64,000 nt of DNA from positions 7,762,001 through 7,826,000 of the forward strand of contig NW_018344004.1 of NCBI RefSeq assembly GCF_002099425.1, in the 5' to 3' direction. The stretch's first letter is position 1. Each line of letters opens with the position of its first letter. Position numbers and translations under genes: made by a program. This stretch comes from Phascolarctos cinereus. Taxonomy: Eukaryota > Chordata > Mammalia > Diprotodontia > Phascolarctidae. Shown one piece after another: positions 34,701-47,096 of this stretch. Under the pieces are notes generated by a model that worked only from the letters and a program-made list of their open reading frames with translations, had not been told where the DNA came from and made no database searches.

Positions 34701-37046
34701 CCTGTGGAGGAAGGGGTGATCAAATGCCTGAAAGAATGTCAGTAGTAGCCAGAATGACTTGGAAGCATTGAGATTTTCCAGTTGCAAGTGGGAGGAAAAA
34801 ACATGACATTTACAATCAATAACATGTTTAACTCCTGGATACAACTGGTAGAATTGTGTTCACTGACATTTATCTTCCATTTTGTAGTAGTTCAATTATT
34901 AAATGGTTGCATCTTTTTTTTTGGAAAATGCATTCTACCTTCTGAATATATATATGTATATGTTTTATAAAACTGTTAATTTTATACCTCATAACATTTA
35001 ATTGATTATTGTTTCCTTGCACATATTCAATTCAGCAGTAAATTTTGGTAATGAAAACTTTGCTTTAATTATAAATTTTCTATTAATGCATACTTGAAAA
35101 TATGCTTTTCAAAAATGTTGAGGTGACATATTATTGTAAACAGAAATTATTGAAAATAGCATACCTCATTCTATGAGTGTTTGGAATATTGTCTAATACT
35201 TTATTTTGCTTGGGAATTCAAATCAACTCATTTACTTTTCTTTAAAGCTAGAGTTTCTTGGTTTGGCCTAGAAATGATCAGTTTGAAAATTAGACAAAGC
35301 CCGTGGGAAAATCAATGAACAGTTCATTTTTTCTACCTTTATTCCTGTCATATATATTCTGAAATGGTGTCGTTTTCTACAGCATTTGGAAGCAGATGTG
35401 GATAATAATCCTATGGGCTTAGGTTTATTTTGAAAAGATAAGTGTGTTTTGGAAAGTAGGTTTCTTCCTTTGAGGTTTCTACTATTTTATTTCTTCCTGA
35501 CCCTGTTCACTTACCCATTTTCAAGGATAAAATACACAGGAATCCTCGTTTCACTAAGAACAGAAAATAAATAATCTACATGCCATACTTTCCTGAATGT
35601 AGATTGTCATCAAGTGACTGAATCTTTGTTAAAAACTTATTACAAATCATGAGTGTCTTCAGAACAACAACGCTTAAATGGATTTATTCACATCATTTAC
35701 TCTAGATTAAAGGGTTGACTGCAATCCAGCTTAACTTCCTTGTACAAGCACAGTGTTATGTTACAAATTGATTCTTTCTGACCATGATTCATAGGTAGTG
35801 GATTAAAGTATTGTCTCAGCTAGGACTAGACTGTGTCGAGCCATGATGGATAACTACTGGACACCAATGAGAGGAAAACTGGCATTAATAGTATGTTGGA
35901 GACAGTTAGTTATTTATCTTCTGTCTCTAGAACAGCATATGGCATATAGTTGGTACCTAATCAATTCTTCTTGAATAAATGAATGTCTCTCAACAAACCA
36001 AACTGCATGTTTTTCATCTGCAAGTATTCAGGATTAAAAAAAAAAAGGTTGTTGGATCAATTTGGCATTATGTGCATGTGCATAATTCAAATACAGATCA
36101 AGGAGAACTATTAAATAACATATCAAGGTAAAAAAGTTCCTTGATTTTTCATTTCACACCTTGTAGTGAAATTTTCCCTTTCATGGTATATTCAGAATCA
36201 GTGTTCCATCATAGTACAGTGTAGATCAGAAAATGGTCCATAAACCTTTACTGTTATCTTTTTGACAACCATCTAATCTCAGCAAATGCTGTAAAGAGCC
36301 ATTAAACAAAGCTACCATTGATTCCAGCTTGTCCCTGCTTTGGAAAATATACTTTCTGGGATCAATTAGGAGAATCAAGAATAATTTTAAGAAGAATTAC
36401 AAGAGGAAATTTTAACAGTGGAATAGGTAATCCTGCTTACACATCTGACTATCCCATTTATATCAAGCTTTGTCTTGACCTCAGGCATAAAACTAGATAA
36501 AGAATAAGAAAGGAAAAGGAACAAACAGCCTAGTCTTGTTCTTTAGAAGACACTTTCTCCAAAAATCAGTTTAATTGTTTATTTACTAATTATTTCAAAT
36601 GGAAAAATTTACTGAATCAAAAGATAAAAGTATAATTCTTAGTTTTTGGTTATCCAAGCACTGAAATTTAAAGAAAGAGAAAACAACTTCAAGCCCTAAA
36701 GGAAAAAAAAATACTCAATAACAAATTTATTTGCTTGTTTAAAATTTTCCTTAAGATACATCAAGATGTGGAGATTCTAGAGTGATTTATAAATAACTTT
36801 TCTTAAAAAAAATTAAACACTGTACAACTTAAATTCAAATTAAAATGTTAAACTAGTTAGTAAAGGATCAAATTATCCCCTCTTACTGTCTAAGTCTTTT
36901 GAGTGACATTAACTACTTAATTTTGAGAAAGGATTTGTACCAGCCATTAAAAAAAAAAGTTAATGTGCTGGAAAGCTGGAGGGTACTACTGGTATTCACT
37001 AAATATTAAGAAACCTAGTAGAAAGCTTCTATTCTAATGGTTGGAT
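34700..37046. other. Repeat-poor AT-rich stretch
   Basis: Only an L2-type tail at 35920-35990 was recognised in ~2.3 kb. Confidence 0.45.
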
Positions 37047-37342
37047 TGTGGTTGTGGTTGTTGTTGTTGTTGTAGTTGTTGCTGTTGTTGTTGTTCAATC
37101 ATTTCAGTTGTGTTCAACTATTTGTCACTCCATTTGGGGTTTTCTTGGCAAAGATGCTGGAGTTGTTTGCCATTTCCTTATCTAGCTCATTTTACAGATG
37201 AAGAAACTGAGGAACCCAACAGGGTTAAGTTACTTGCCTAGGGTCAAACAACTAGTAAGTGTCTGAGGCCAAATTTGAACTTAGGAAGATGAGTCTTCCT
37301 GATGCCAAGCCTGGTGCTCTATCCACTGCACCACCTAGCTGA
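37047..37342 (+). mobile_element. RTE/BovB-type SINE
   Basis: A (TTG)n-rich head at 37047-37095 leads into TCAATCATTTCAGTTGTGTTC, GATGCTGGAGTTGTTTGCCATTTCC and CAACTAGTAAGTGTCTGAGGCC, ending CCACTGCACCACCTAGCTGACC. All three copies in the window lie in the same orientation. Confidence 0.8.
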
Positions 37343-37584
37343 CCAGTGGTTCAATACTTACTTGTAAATTTACAGAAAGGACATGGATACAAATTGCAAA
37401 GGATAAGGTGACATGGATAGATTTGGATTTATTCTAGTGAGAAGCCACATTGATGAAATTATAGATCTACTGATGTATAAAACAATTTAATGTCCAAAAG
37501 GGGACTAACTGAAGAGAAAAAATTATACTGGTATGTGTTGATGACATCTGTCCCTTACCTAAAAAAATCTAGACTTGAATACAC

Positions 37585-37593
37585 ACATATGTA

Positions 37594-37625
<32 letters not shown>

Positions 37626-37630
37626 CACAC
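37585..37630. repeat. (TG)n(TA)n microsatellite
   Basis: GTATGTGTGTGTATATATAT run ending in ACACAC and T10. Confidence 0.85.
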
Positions 37631-37639
37631 TTTTTTTTT

Positions 37640-38587
37640 TTACTAAATCACATGCCCCTAGCCCCATTTTCAAAGATTAATAATTCTTATTTTCAAAAGC
37701 AGATTATTGTAAAACTCATGTCAATTGGCCTGTGCAGATGTTCAGGGCATATTCTTATGACAACATAAAAATATATATCTTTGTAAATGAATTTTTGTAA
37801 ATTAAATTCCTGAAGTTTGTGACAATGGATTCACAAACACTCAATATTTATGTTGGACTACTTAGAGATGTTAAGTTGAAGTGATTTAAAATTGATTTTT
37901 GGGGGAAGGATGTACCAATCTCCACATGCATGCAGATAATTAGTGAACTGAGCTAAAGAGCCATATTTTGCTCAGCAGCTTTTAAATTGAATTACTTTCA
38001 TTTTCCAACTAAACATCTCATTGAAACTTAATGAACCAATGGATCTGCCAGAAATCTCTGAAATTGCAAATGCCTGCAAAAGCTACTATTAAATTCTATG
38101 AATGCCATTACTGCCATTCTCTCAACATTTCACACATATAAAGGTGACTGTGTCACTAATTACCATGTTCAATGTGGATTCTCATTTTATGTGACAAAAG
38201 GATTACTTTGGAGTGGGTGAAACATGTTAACCTGTGGTACAAAGCATTGCATTGAATACTTACTGAACTTTGAACCACGTGGGTTCACCCCATAATTCTT
38301 ATTGAGTAGATGCTTAAGAACTAATTATAATTTCCATTATGAGTTTACAGTGATAAATGTTTTAAAAATTGAAGGTTCCCTATCCATAAAAGCTATTGCT
38401 GTTCAGGAATATTACACTTTACAATATATGCATTTCTAAAAGGTTTCATATATATTGCACTTCGGAGATTGCATAGGAGCTTAATGAGTACAAGCTAAAC
38501 TGGAAAACCAAAATCCATCTTTCAAATACCAATATACCCATGATATGCTGCATGATTACAGATCATCAAAACTACTAAAGGGGTCCA

Positions 38588-38588
<1 letters not shown>
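37640..38588. other. Repeat-free stretch, candidate conserved noncoding DNA
   Basis: No repeat family was recognised. Several TAATTA/CTAATT homeodomain-type cores occur (for example 38156-38161 and 38321-38326). Function is inference only; no conservation data are available. Confidence 0.25.
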
Positions 38589-38627
<39 letters not shown>

Positions 38628-38634
38628 CACACAC
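38589..38634. repeat. (CA)n microsatellite
   Basis: Nineteen CA units, then a single-base slip and further CA units. Confidence 0.95.
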
Positions 38635-39354
38635 AAACATGCGCGCTCCCACACGTTTCCACTGACTGGTTAAGAGTAAGTACCTTTGAGCCCAGCCTAG
38701 TGCCCCTCCTGCTTCAGTCTGTCAGTTATCATTTCAGCACATCCTCACAATTCTTGAAACTTCAGCCCATTACTTTACTAACTTTGCAGATTGGGAGCAA
38801 CCAGCTCAGCTTTGGAAATTCCCTACATTTGATGAAGAGAAGCTTACCAGTACTTATGACACTACCAGTTCATGACTTTTCCTTCTCTACCACATGGTCT
38901 TCCAAACTGGAAAACCAACTTTACCTTTTAGGCTGCTCTTCTCCCAGAGATTGTCTGCTCAGAGATTTTATGCACATGAAAACTCAGGCCCCTTGATGGC
39001 CTTTACAACCAGCATAGTACAAAGGGGCTCTTACCTTTTAGAACTGATAGACTCTTTTCAGTATAAATGTTCTCTGAATATTCCAGAGACATTGAGTTTA
39101 ACAGAGTCTTGTTTGCACATAACAAGAAAAAAATGTACTTTTCCAGATTCTGTAGGAATAAAGCCCCCAAATTATTAATAATTTAATTCAATTCTACCTA
39201 GCTTATCTTTCCAAAAAAAAAAATTCATACTACCTTCCCTTCAGGTTACCTAACTCTGCTCCAGCCAAGCACCTAAATTTTCTCCCTATGACAAAGGAAC
39301 TTCCTCATCTTCTCTATTTAAGATCAATTCAACAAACAAATATTTAAATGCCAT
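38635..39354. other. No family recognised
   Basis: Moderate-GC block with overlapping 94-98-codon frames (38700-39178) and an AATAAA near 39155. It may be an old repeat, but nothing else in the window matches it. Confidence 0.35.
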
Positions 39355-39625
39355 CTGCAGTGCATAGAACACTTGGCCTGGAATCAGGAAGACTTGAGTT
39401 CAAATGCCACAATAGATACATATTAGTCGTGTTGATGTTAGGCTGACTTTGGGCAAGTCCATTAATATTTGTTTTCTGAAATATAACACAGGGATAATAA
39501 TATCACCTACCTCTCAGAGCTGTTGTTAGGATCAAATGAGATAATATATGCAAAGTGCTTACCACAGTGCCTGGCACATAGTAGGTACTATATAAATGCA
39601 ATATTATTATTATCATTATCATTAA
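39355..39625 (+). mobile_element. Near-complete tRNA-derived SINE
   Basis: GGAATCAGGAAGACTTGAGTTCAAATG, then GGGCAAGTCCATTAA, then AGGATCAAATGAGATAATATATGC and CAGTGCCTGGCACATAGTAGG, ending in an ATT-rich tail. Confidence 0.75.
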
Positions 39626-40125
39626 AAGTTTAGTCCTATACTAACCAACTTGGCATTTTTTCTTATTGGTGTTCAGAAGAAACGTGATCTCATTTATGGA
39701 GGAAACTCTAGGGAGAAAATTCCCTTGTCAACTCAGATTGGCAATAGTTCTGTTACTTATGCTCTTACAGTATTATCTGGGGGCACTGAAAGGTTAAGCA
39801 ATTTTTCTAGGATTGCACAGTCACCATCTGTCAGACCAGGACTTGAAACCAAGTTTTCTTGACTCCAATACTGACTACTATCAATCTTAGCATGCTGCCA
39901 CTGGGGACACTGAGAGACAAGTAAATATTCTGTCCTCAAAGACATTCTTTTAGGGTGAAACATGTACTCTTGTAAGTGGTACTTCTACATATCACTAGTG
40001 CACACCTATTTGGAACCTCACACCCACCACTCCCAACTAGAAAGAGATGTAGTTGAAAATGTCACAGACTCCTCTATTGTCCCTCTGTATACTGGGCAAG
40101 ATATTCTCTTCAAGCACCTCCCCTT

Positions 40126-40200
40126 TCCTGTCTCTCTGTCTCTCTGTCTGTCTCTGTCTGTCTGACTTTGTCTCTGTCTCTGTGTCTCTGTCTCTCTCTC

Positions 40201-40248
<48 letters not shown>
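40126..40248. repeat. (TCTG/TCTC)n then (TG)23 microsatellite
   Basis: A TCTCTGTCTGTCTC-type tract from 40126 to 40201 passes directly into a pure TG run. Confidence 0.95.
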
Positions 40249-40249
<1 letters not shown>

Positions 40250-40250
<1 letters not shown>

Positions 40251-41099
40251 AAACAGTAGGGAAGAAAAGTTTTTAGCCTTAGGTACCTGTCATACTAGAT
40301 ATTATAATCAGGCTCTATCTAGGAAGAAAAGGAGGTCCCAGATTTCATACTAAGATTATCTGCCCTTTCCAAAAATAAAGTCTACCAGATTCCTTATAAA
40401 AATAAAATTAGTAAAGATTGGCTTGATATTGTCCCCAGTTAATTTTTAAAACATGATGGTGCCATGGAGCATTTTCTCCATGAAGTGTTTCAATGTTATA
40501 TCTTAGTGTACCTGCATGAATTTTAAATTATACAAAATGAAATGCATTTGTTCTGATTAACTACAGCTGTTCATATGACAAGACAATCAGGATGAAATAA
40601 ATGGATCAAATATATCTAGGGACCATATTTTAAAAGTTCACTTGACAAAGCAAACAGATAGGTTAAAAGGATGAGAGGAGTTGAATATATAACCTGGGTG
40701 TCTTCTTCAGGTTCTCAGAGAACATAGTATTCCTTTGTCATACACAGGAACCTGACTAGCAGAGGATCTTCTATTGTAGTTTACAGTCCCACAAGTCATC
40801 ATTCTTTCAGCTTTTGGGCACCACCTCAGTCCCCTGCTCCACTGCTTCCTTATTCCTTCTATTTCTGACTCTCTCATGCCTCCTACTGGCTTTAGAAACA
40901 GTTCTAGTCTCATTGTCTTGACTAGAACGTCCATCAACACCACCCTCCAAGTCTTGAGGAGCTTAGCTAAAAAGATGCTTACCTTGTCTGGCTAAAGGGG
41001 GAAGAACAGACTGACCTGTTACATGTTACATTCATGTTACAAAATATTCATGAAGTAACTACAAAATAATTTCTCAGGGAAGTCAGTAGCAACTGTAAG
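40250..41099. other. No feature recognised
   Basis: A 78-codon minus frame (40707-40943) has no motif. Confidence 0.4.
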
Positions 41100-41341
41100 A
41101 CTTTAGCCAACCTTCAAGTAGGATTTGGTACTTGAGCTTACCTTGAAGGAAAAAGAAAAATGAGAAACTCTAAAGCTAGAAGTGAGTAGAGAGTACATTC
41201 TAGGCAGACATCCTGTGCAAAAGCACGGAGATGGGTGTCATGCAGAGGGAAGAGCAAATAGGCCAGTTTGAGTGGAATGCAGAGTTTGTGAGGTAGAGGA
41301 ATATTTGATGGACTTGAAGAGATAGACTAAAGGCGGATTTT
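41100..41341 (+). repeat. REP-A copy, left part
   Basis: GAGCTTACCTTGAAGG, TCTAGGCAGACATCCTGTGCAAAAGCACGGAGATGG and ATTTGATGGACTTG are REP-A middle blocks. It is split by a SINE at 41342. Confidence 0.55.
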
Positions 41342-41475
41342 TTTTGGGGGGGGGGCAAGGCAATGGTGTTAAGTGACTTGCCCAGGGTCACACAGCTAGT
41401 AAGTGTTATGTGTCTGAGGCTGGATTTGAACTCAGGTCCTCCTGAAACCAGGGCCAGTACTCTATCTAGCTGCCC
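41342..41475 (-). mobile_element. tRNA-derived SINE inserted in REP-A
   Basis: On the minus strand it reads GGGGCAGCTAGATAGAG...CTGAGTTCAAATCCAGCC...TGTGTGACCCTGGGCAAGTCACTTAA. This has box-A/box-B-like tRNA architecture and ends in an impure A/C tail. Direct repeats CTAAAGGCGGATTTT (41327-41341) and CTAAAGACAGATTTT (41476-41490) flank it, and REP-A sequence continues on both sides. It is among the younger-looking SINEs here. Confidence 0.85.
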
Positions 41476-41490
41476 CTAAAGACAGATTTT

Positions 41491-41595
41491 AAAGGTTTTC
41501 AAAGTCAATCTAAAGAATTAGTGTCTCATCCAAAGGTAATAGGGAGTCATTTGAGCTTTTTGAGCAGGGGGCAATCTGAAGCAAATAGATGGTAT
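41491..41595 (+). repeat. REP-A copy, right part
   Basis: Beyond the SINE, GTAATAGGGAGTCATTTGAGC and TTTTTGAGCAGGGGGCAATC match the REP-A region that reads ATAGG.A.CCA.TGGAGTTT...GAGCAGGG elsewhere. Confidence 0.55.
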
Positions 41596-41869
41596 TGACT
41601 GAAAGTGCTATACAGTCCCATCTAGCTTTAAATCTATTATTCTATCTTTAGACTTGAATTTTAAGATTTTTTTTCATTTTATTCTTTCTGAATTTCATCT
41701 ATTAAACTAATATAGGCTAAGGAGAAAGGGTATTCAAACAACAAGCAATTGCCTTCCCCCCACCCTGAGTGAATAAATGTGAAACAGCTTTTTGGATGTA
41801 ACACAATATTTTGATTCTCATAAAAGAACAGAGTTAATGAGCTACATGTGAGGACAAGTGCTCTGACTA

Positions 41870-42010
41870 TTAGAATTCTAGAGCTTGGAGGGACCCCCAA
41901 ATATTACAGTATAATCACCTCATCTAATGGATGAGAAAAACAAGAGCAAGAGAAGTAAATGACTTGCTTAAGGTTGCACAATTTACTTCTAGCAAAGTCA
42001 GTAGCTGAAA
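41870..42010 (+). mobile_element. MIR3/MAR1-like SINE
   Basis: ATTCTAGAGCTTGGAGGGACCCCC, TCATCTAATGGATGAG and AATGACTTGCTTAAGGTTGCAC match. Shorter pieces of the same type lie at 4930-5075, 20690-20775, 39780-39890, 47275-47375 and 63100-63205. Confidence 0.5.
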
Positions 42011-43489
42011 TTGTGTCTACTAATATATAGCCTTTTGTCCTTTCCATTTTACTTCCTTATCTCCATGAGAATTTGTGTTTTAATCATGGAGTCTTTGAGG
42101 CATCTCACAAATGACGACTTACGACATTGCCTACTTTACCTGCTTGTAGAGGCAACTCTGGATGTTCTGTGCTGAGAATGACTAATTAAGCTTGTGCTGC
42201 CATCTCAGTCACCTTGTAACACACCAGGACAACATCGGGTTTTTATGATCATTCAAAGGGGAAAATATTCCTTGTAATTAGGGTGAATACATCAGATGGA
42301 TTCATTCCAAAGCCACAATAACATACATGGACCTAACATGAAAAATATGGCCACAATGGAGAAAAGCCATATGGAGTAAGTCAAGCTGAAAATCCTGGCT
42401 ATTCCACCCAGTGCTGGCTATGAAGAATGACTTTAGGCTGCAAGCTAAACCAATCATTGCCCACTCAAATCCATTTATTTTTCTTTTAAAAAATATCTCA
42501 ATACACTTAACAGTATTGAATGTCTAACAAAGTTTCCTAGCTTTGTATTTAGGGTTTGATACAAAAGGGAGGAAATTCAAAAACCTGTGGCTCACCTCTT
42601 ATCTGGTGTGGACCTGAGGCACATACATTCCTAGAACATTCATAAAAGATGACATTTAAAGACAATGAAGTGTCAATTACTTAATTACTCATGAATTCCT
42701 TTCTCAAGCATTTGAAAATTTTGACAAAACATATATCAAAATGGTTTCCTAATTGACAGCATCAGCTTTTTTGTTACTACAGAAACGTTTACTGTGCATT
42801 TCAATTAATCTATATTTTTATCACTTGTTCCTACCAATATTTCCTACCTGACTCCATCACATTTCTGCTCAGCTGTTATATACATTAATGGCATACTGAT
42901 GTGAGTGTGAAGCATGTTTCAAGCACTCCATGATTACTGATATCTTGATTGCTGTTTTCACTTCCATTGAAAGGCATAGTTTCTCTTGTGTTGGGAAAAA
43001 TTTTATGTGGAGAAAATGCGACATAGGTGTATCCAATTTAATTTAACACAAATAAAAAAACCACTTTTAAGTCATATTGTTATCCACATATCATTAAAAC
43101 CAAGATACTTCATCACATGAACTAATTTCATGAAAGCCAGTTCAAAAGAATCTGAACATATCATTTTAGTTTATTTTAGTAGCATTCAGTATCTAGATGT
43201 ATGAAATTTCAATGGATCTCCTCTCTCCTCTATGTGGCTAGTCCTAATAATGATGCAAATCATAATCAATCAATCAAATACATTTTCTCATTGTGGTCAG
43301 CCCTCACCTGCATCCTCCCATATATTTTCCATAAAGAGTCTCCCAGATGAGTTCAAGACTGTCTGTTTTTATAGCCCTCAGATTGTCAATCTGTCAGTTC
43401 TAGCTTTCATGATGTACCAATTAATTTCTTTCATTAGTATGCATTTTTGAATGATATTGTATGCCATTTCTTATATACAGTCCATGCAG
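42011..43489. other. Repeat-poor AT-rich stretch
   Basis: Nothing recognised across about 1.5 kb. Confidence 0.45.
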
Positions 43490-43580
43490 TCAGACAGTCA
43501 ACAATTATTCATTAAGTGCATATTATGTGGCAGCTATTGTACTAAATATTGAAGATATAAAATAATCTACCTTTTAGTCA

Positions 43581-45097
43581 TTAGTTAGAGAGCAAAATTA
43601 GCTCATAGGAAAGGCGCTGCCTGAAATGTCCTAAAGTGAAAACGATTTATCTCTCAGTTAATCTGATACACCCTCTGCAGAAAATGTACCCAACATTAGT
43701 TAAAACTGGATATATTTAGAGGTATGAGGAAAATAGGCATATGTGTAGGGAATATTTGTGAGCAAGATATGTCCAAGGATTGGTAACAAGCCTCAAATAT
43801 AGAACTTCAGTGTCTTAATGTTTTCATTCTGCTTCTTGGTTTCTCTGGCTCTACCAGATTGTACTTCATTGGTTACTGCTCAACATTGTCTGTTTATAGT
43901 TTCCACCAACTCAAACTTCTGGCTTAGCTAGAGTCCTTCAAGTAGAAGGAGGGAGAATCAGGAAACTAAAGGAGACTTGTGGTTTGTCTTCTTTCTAAGG
44001 AACATGATACATCAAGACCATTATTTCTTCAGAATATCCAGTGCCTGGAACTCTTAAACTCAGGAAATTTTAAATGGCAGTTCTCAGATTTGGTAAGGCC
44101 TCAAAAATCTCCTTTCTCTGCTAGGAAATTAGATTCTGAGATCATGTTATATAGTGAATTCAGAATCTCCTTTTCTCTACAGTGATTGTCAGAGTTCAGG
44201 AAGTAGCATTTTTGCATTTCTATCTAAGGCTCCATACAAGTATATGTCTTTTATAGTCATATACTTTTGTTGCAAGAAAACAGTGTTGTTATGGAGGGAG
44301 AGATGAAAAATTCCCTCCAGCATTTCTTATACTCTGAAAGAAGTGAATATGAATCATTAAGAGCTCAGAGCTTCCTCAAAACCTCAGTCCTTCCTTCTTC
44401 CACTGTTGACTTTAAGCTTAGTGACTTCAGATTGGAAACAATTTGTTTTTCAAAGATCCAAGCAGCACTGAAATTCTTTGTTTTCAATCACCTTCCATCT
44501 TCCAAAGGCCAATGCTCTATTGTATTATCACATTGCTTACTTAACTCTTTTATATTCTTCTATCCTAGTTTAGACCTCCATGGCATCTGAGAAAGCATTG
44601 CAATAGCATTTTATAGAGTCTCCTTCAGTGGTTTCTAGTAGACTTTGATTGGTTTCTAGACTTTCCCTACTCCAATCTATCTTTCATGGTCCTGTCAGAG
44701 TATAGCTTATTGAAAAGTATTATACTGAATGGTATATATAGCCATAGGGTATATTTATATGCACATCTATATCCAAATATGCAAGCATATATATATGTAT
44801 GTATATACACACATATGTATATGTACGTGTGTATCTATCTCCTATTATTGTACCATTCAAAAAGATGTGTTAGATAAATCTATTATATATGCATATATGT
44901 GTACATAGATCAATCACAATCATTTCACCTATTAGTGAAAACTTTTAAAAAATAGGTATTTCAGGAAAGCAGTCTTTTCCCTCTCAGGTTATGTATGTAA
45001 GTAATGTTATGATCAATCCTTATCACCTTTCTGTATTCTCCACAATAGAGAGAAAAAAGGTGATGCTGATTGTCAAAAAACCTAACCATAACATTTG

Positions 45098-45100
<3 letters not shown>
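43581..45100. other. No feature recognised
   Basis: A 107-codon frame at 44267-44590 (+) has no motif. A small TATG/CATA tract lies at 44785-44835. Confidence 0.4.
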
Positions 45101-45138
<38 letters not shown>

Positions 45139-45184
45139 GTATATAATATGTATGTATGTATTATGTATGTGTATGTATGTATCT
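45101..45184. repeat. (AT)n(GTAT)n microsatellite
   Basis: (AT)16 followed by GTATATGTATATAATATG and (TATG)n units. Confidence 0.9.
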
Positions 45185-45704
45185 ATAGTAGTAACAGAAC
45201 TTGAACTAATAGTCTTGTAAGCTTTGAGATGGTGGATGTACATAGAATTGCTATTCTTTTACAAAGTTTGAACAAAACATTCAGTCCCTCCTCTGTTTCT
45301 GACAGAGTTATAACAAATCAGGCACATCTATTGAGCAATTTAAATAAGTGAAATAGTTGAGAAAAGTATCCAATTACTAATTGGAAGAACAACTAAAATA
45401 TAGCTTTAGCTCTAATGATGAAAAATGATTATTGGTATAAGTCAAATACCATAAAACCTCACTTATTTATTTGTTTTAATTAAATTTTGTTATAAGGACT
45501 ATTATTGGAAATTATTAGTCTGAAGGAGTTAAAAGAAAAACAGCTGGTTACTTAACAAATAAAATAAATTTTATTGTGTTCACAGAGAGAACATGATTTA
45601 GCAGTATCTTCTAGTGTTGCCACTGGACTGAAAAACATGCAACATTGTTATCTAGATGAATTAAATTTACAAGAAAGTAGAAGACAGCTAAATTTATGAG
45701 GGAA

Positions 45705-45900
45705 GCATCACGGTAGAGTGAAAAAATTAAAAAGTACTAGATTTGGAATCAAATTCCAGTTCTTCCATTTAATACTTGTATTACTTTAAGTGAGTTAGTA
45801 TCTCTAGGGCTTAGTCCCTTCATCTGCAAAAAAGAGGGAGCTGTGCTAGACAACCTCACAAAGGTCCCTTCTAAATTTAAATATAAGGTCTTTGGATCTT
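45705..45900 (+). mobile_element. MIR-like tRNA SINE
   Basis: AGATTTGGAATCAAATTCCAGTTC, TTAAGTGAGTTAGTATCTC and GAGGGAGCTGTGCTAGACAACC...AAGGTCCCTTCTAAATTTA follow the family order. Confidence 0.6.
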
Positions 45901-46554
45901 ATGAAGTAACATAAAAGGTCAAGGGAAGGATAAATTATACCATTTTATTTAAATATTTTGTGATTTCAAAGGAAATAATTTCATGTAAATATTTTTCAGA
46001 GTCTAGAAATTTTGAATCATAATGCCACGATGCTTCAATGGAATTGATTTCATAGATGGGAATTCTTCCATAATATAGCTTAGACTTCATCCACAGTTTT
46101 TCATGTGCAATTCTTGCCAGTATCCATCCATAAATCATCCAAAGAGCATCTTTCCATTCCCCTGGAGCCCTTTGTTTTAGTTATTAGTTATCTTTATACT
46201 CTGTGAACAGTGAAAAACCAGTTGTCTGTTTTTCCTCATTTTGGCTTCATACTCCTCAGGTATACTTTTTATAAGAAAATATTTCATTGTGGTTCAAAGC
46301 TGTACACTTCATCCAAGATGTAAGATAAAAGCTTTTCATTTAAATATTATCTAACTAATGACTATACATATACATTCTTTAGAACTGTCTTCAACACTGT
46401 TAAATAGATATTATGAAATGGCATGTAACAAGGTTCAAGTATAAGATGGTGACATGTGATGGAATGATGAAAGCCCATTATATTAGAAAAGCTTCTAGGA
46501 AACAAAAAAAAATTGCAGCTTTATCGTAACATGTGTATATTGCAATAAAAAACT

Positions 46555-46690
46555 CATGTATACATATGGATATATGTGTATATATACACAAACATATGTA
46601 TATGTTGTAGTAAAAATTAATTATATTTATGTGTATATATATATACATATAAACATGCATATGTATATATATAAAATATATGTACACACA
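46555..46690. repeat. Degenerate TATATG/TACATA tract
   Basis: Alternating purine-pyrimidine sequence in two blocks (46555-46605 and 46625-46690). A similar smaller tract lies at 44785-44835. Confidence 0.75.
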
Positions 46691-46863
46691 ATTTGTATGC
46701 CTTATTACAGCCGTCAAATAGTAATATCTAGAATTTTGAAGTCTAAGTTGAACATACCTTTCTATCCATTTATTTTTTTTAAAAATGAGTTTTGATTATG
46801 TGTAAAGTAATGTACTAGGCAAAGGATAACAACAAAAAAGTATTGACTCTAAAAGCATTAAAT

Positions 46864-47088
46864 TAATGTTTCTTAACCTTTTTAATGTCATATACCCAAT
46901 TTGTCATTGGTAAAGCTTATGGACCCCTTCTCCAATTACTGTTTTTAAGTGCAAAAAAATAAAATACTAAAATGTGTCCACAAAGAAAACCAATTATATT
47001 GAAATAAGGATGTATTTTTCCCCATCCAAATTCATGGACCCCCTGAAATTTATTCATGAACCTATAGACCCCAGATTAAGAACCACTG
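46864..47088. mobile_element. hAT-like non-autonomous DNA transposon
   Basis: This 225-bp element has short terminal inverted repeats: TAATGTTTCTTAACC at the left, and at the right the complement of CAGTGGTTCTTAATC. Perfect 8-bp direct repeats CATTAAAT lie at 46856-46863 and 47089-47096. The inner arms GGACCCCTTCTCC and CATGGACCCCCTGAA resemble mammalian hAT-Charlie/Tip100-type deletion derivatives. No transposase frame is present. Confidence 0.8.
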
Positions 47089-47096
47089 CATTAAAT

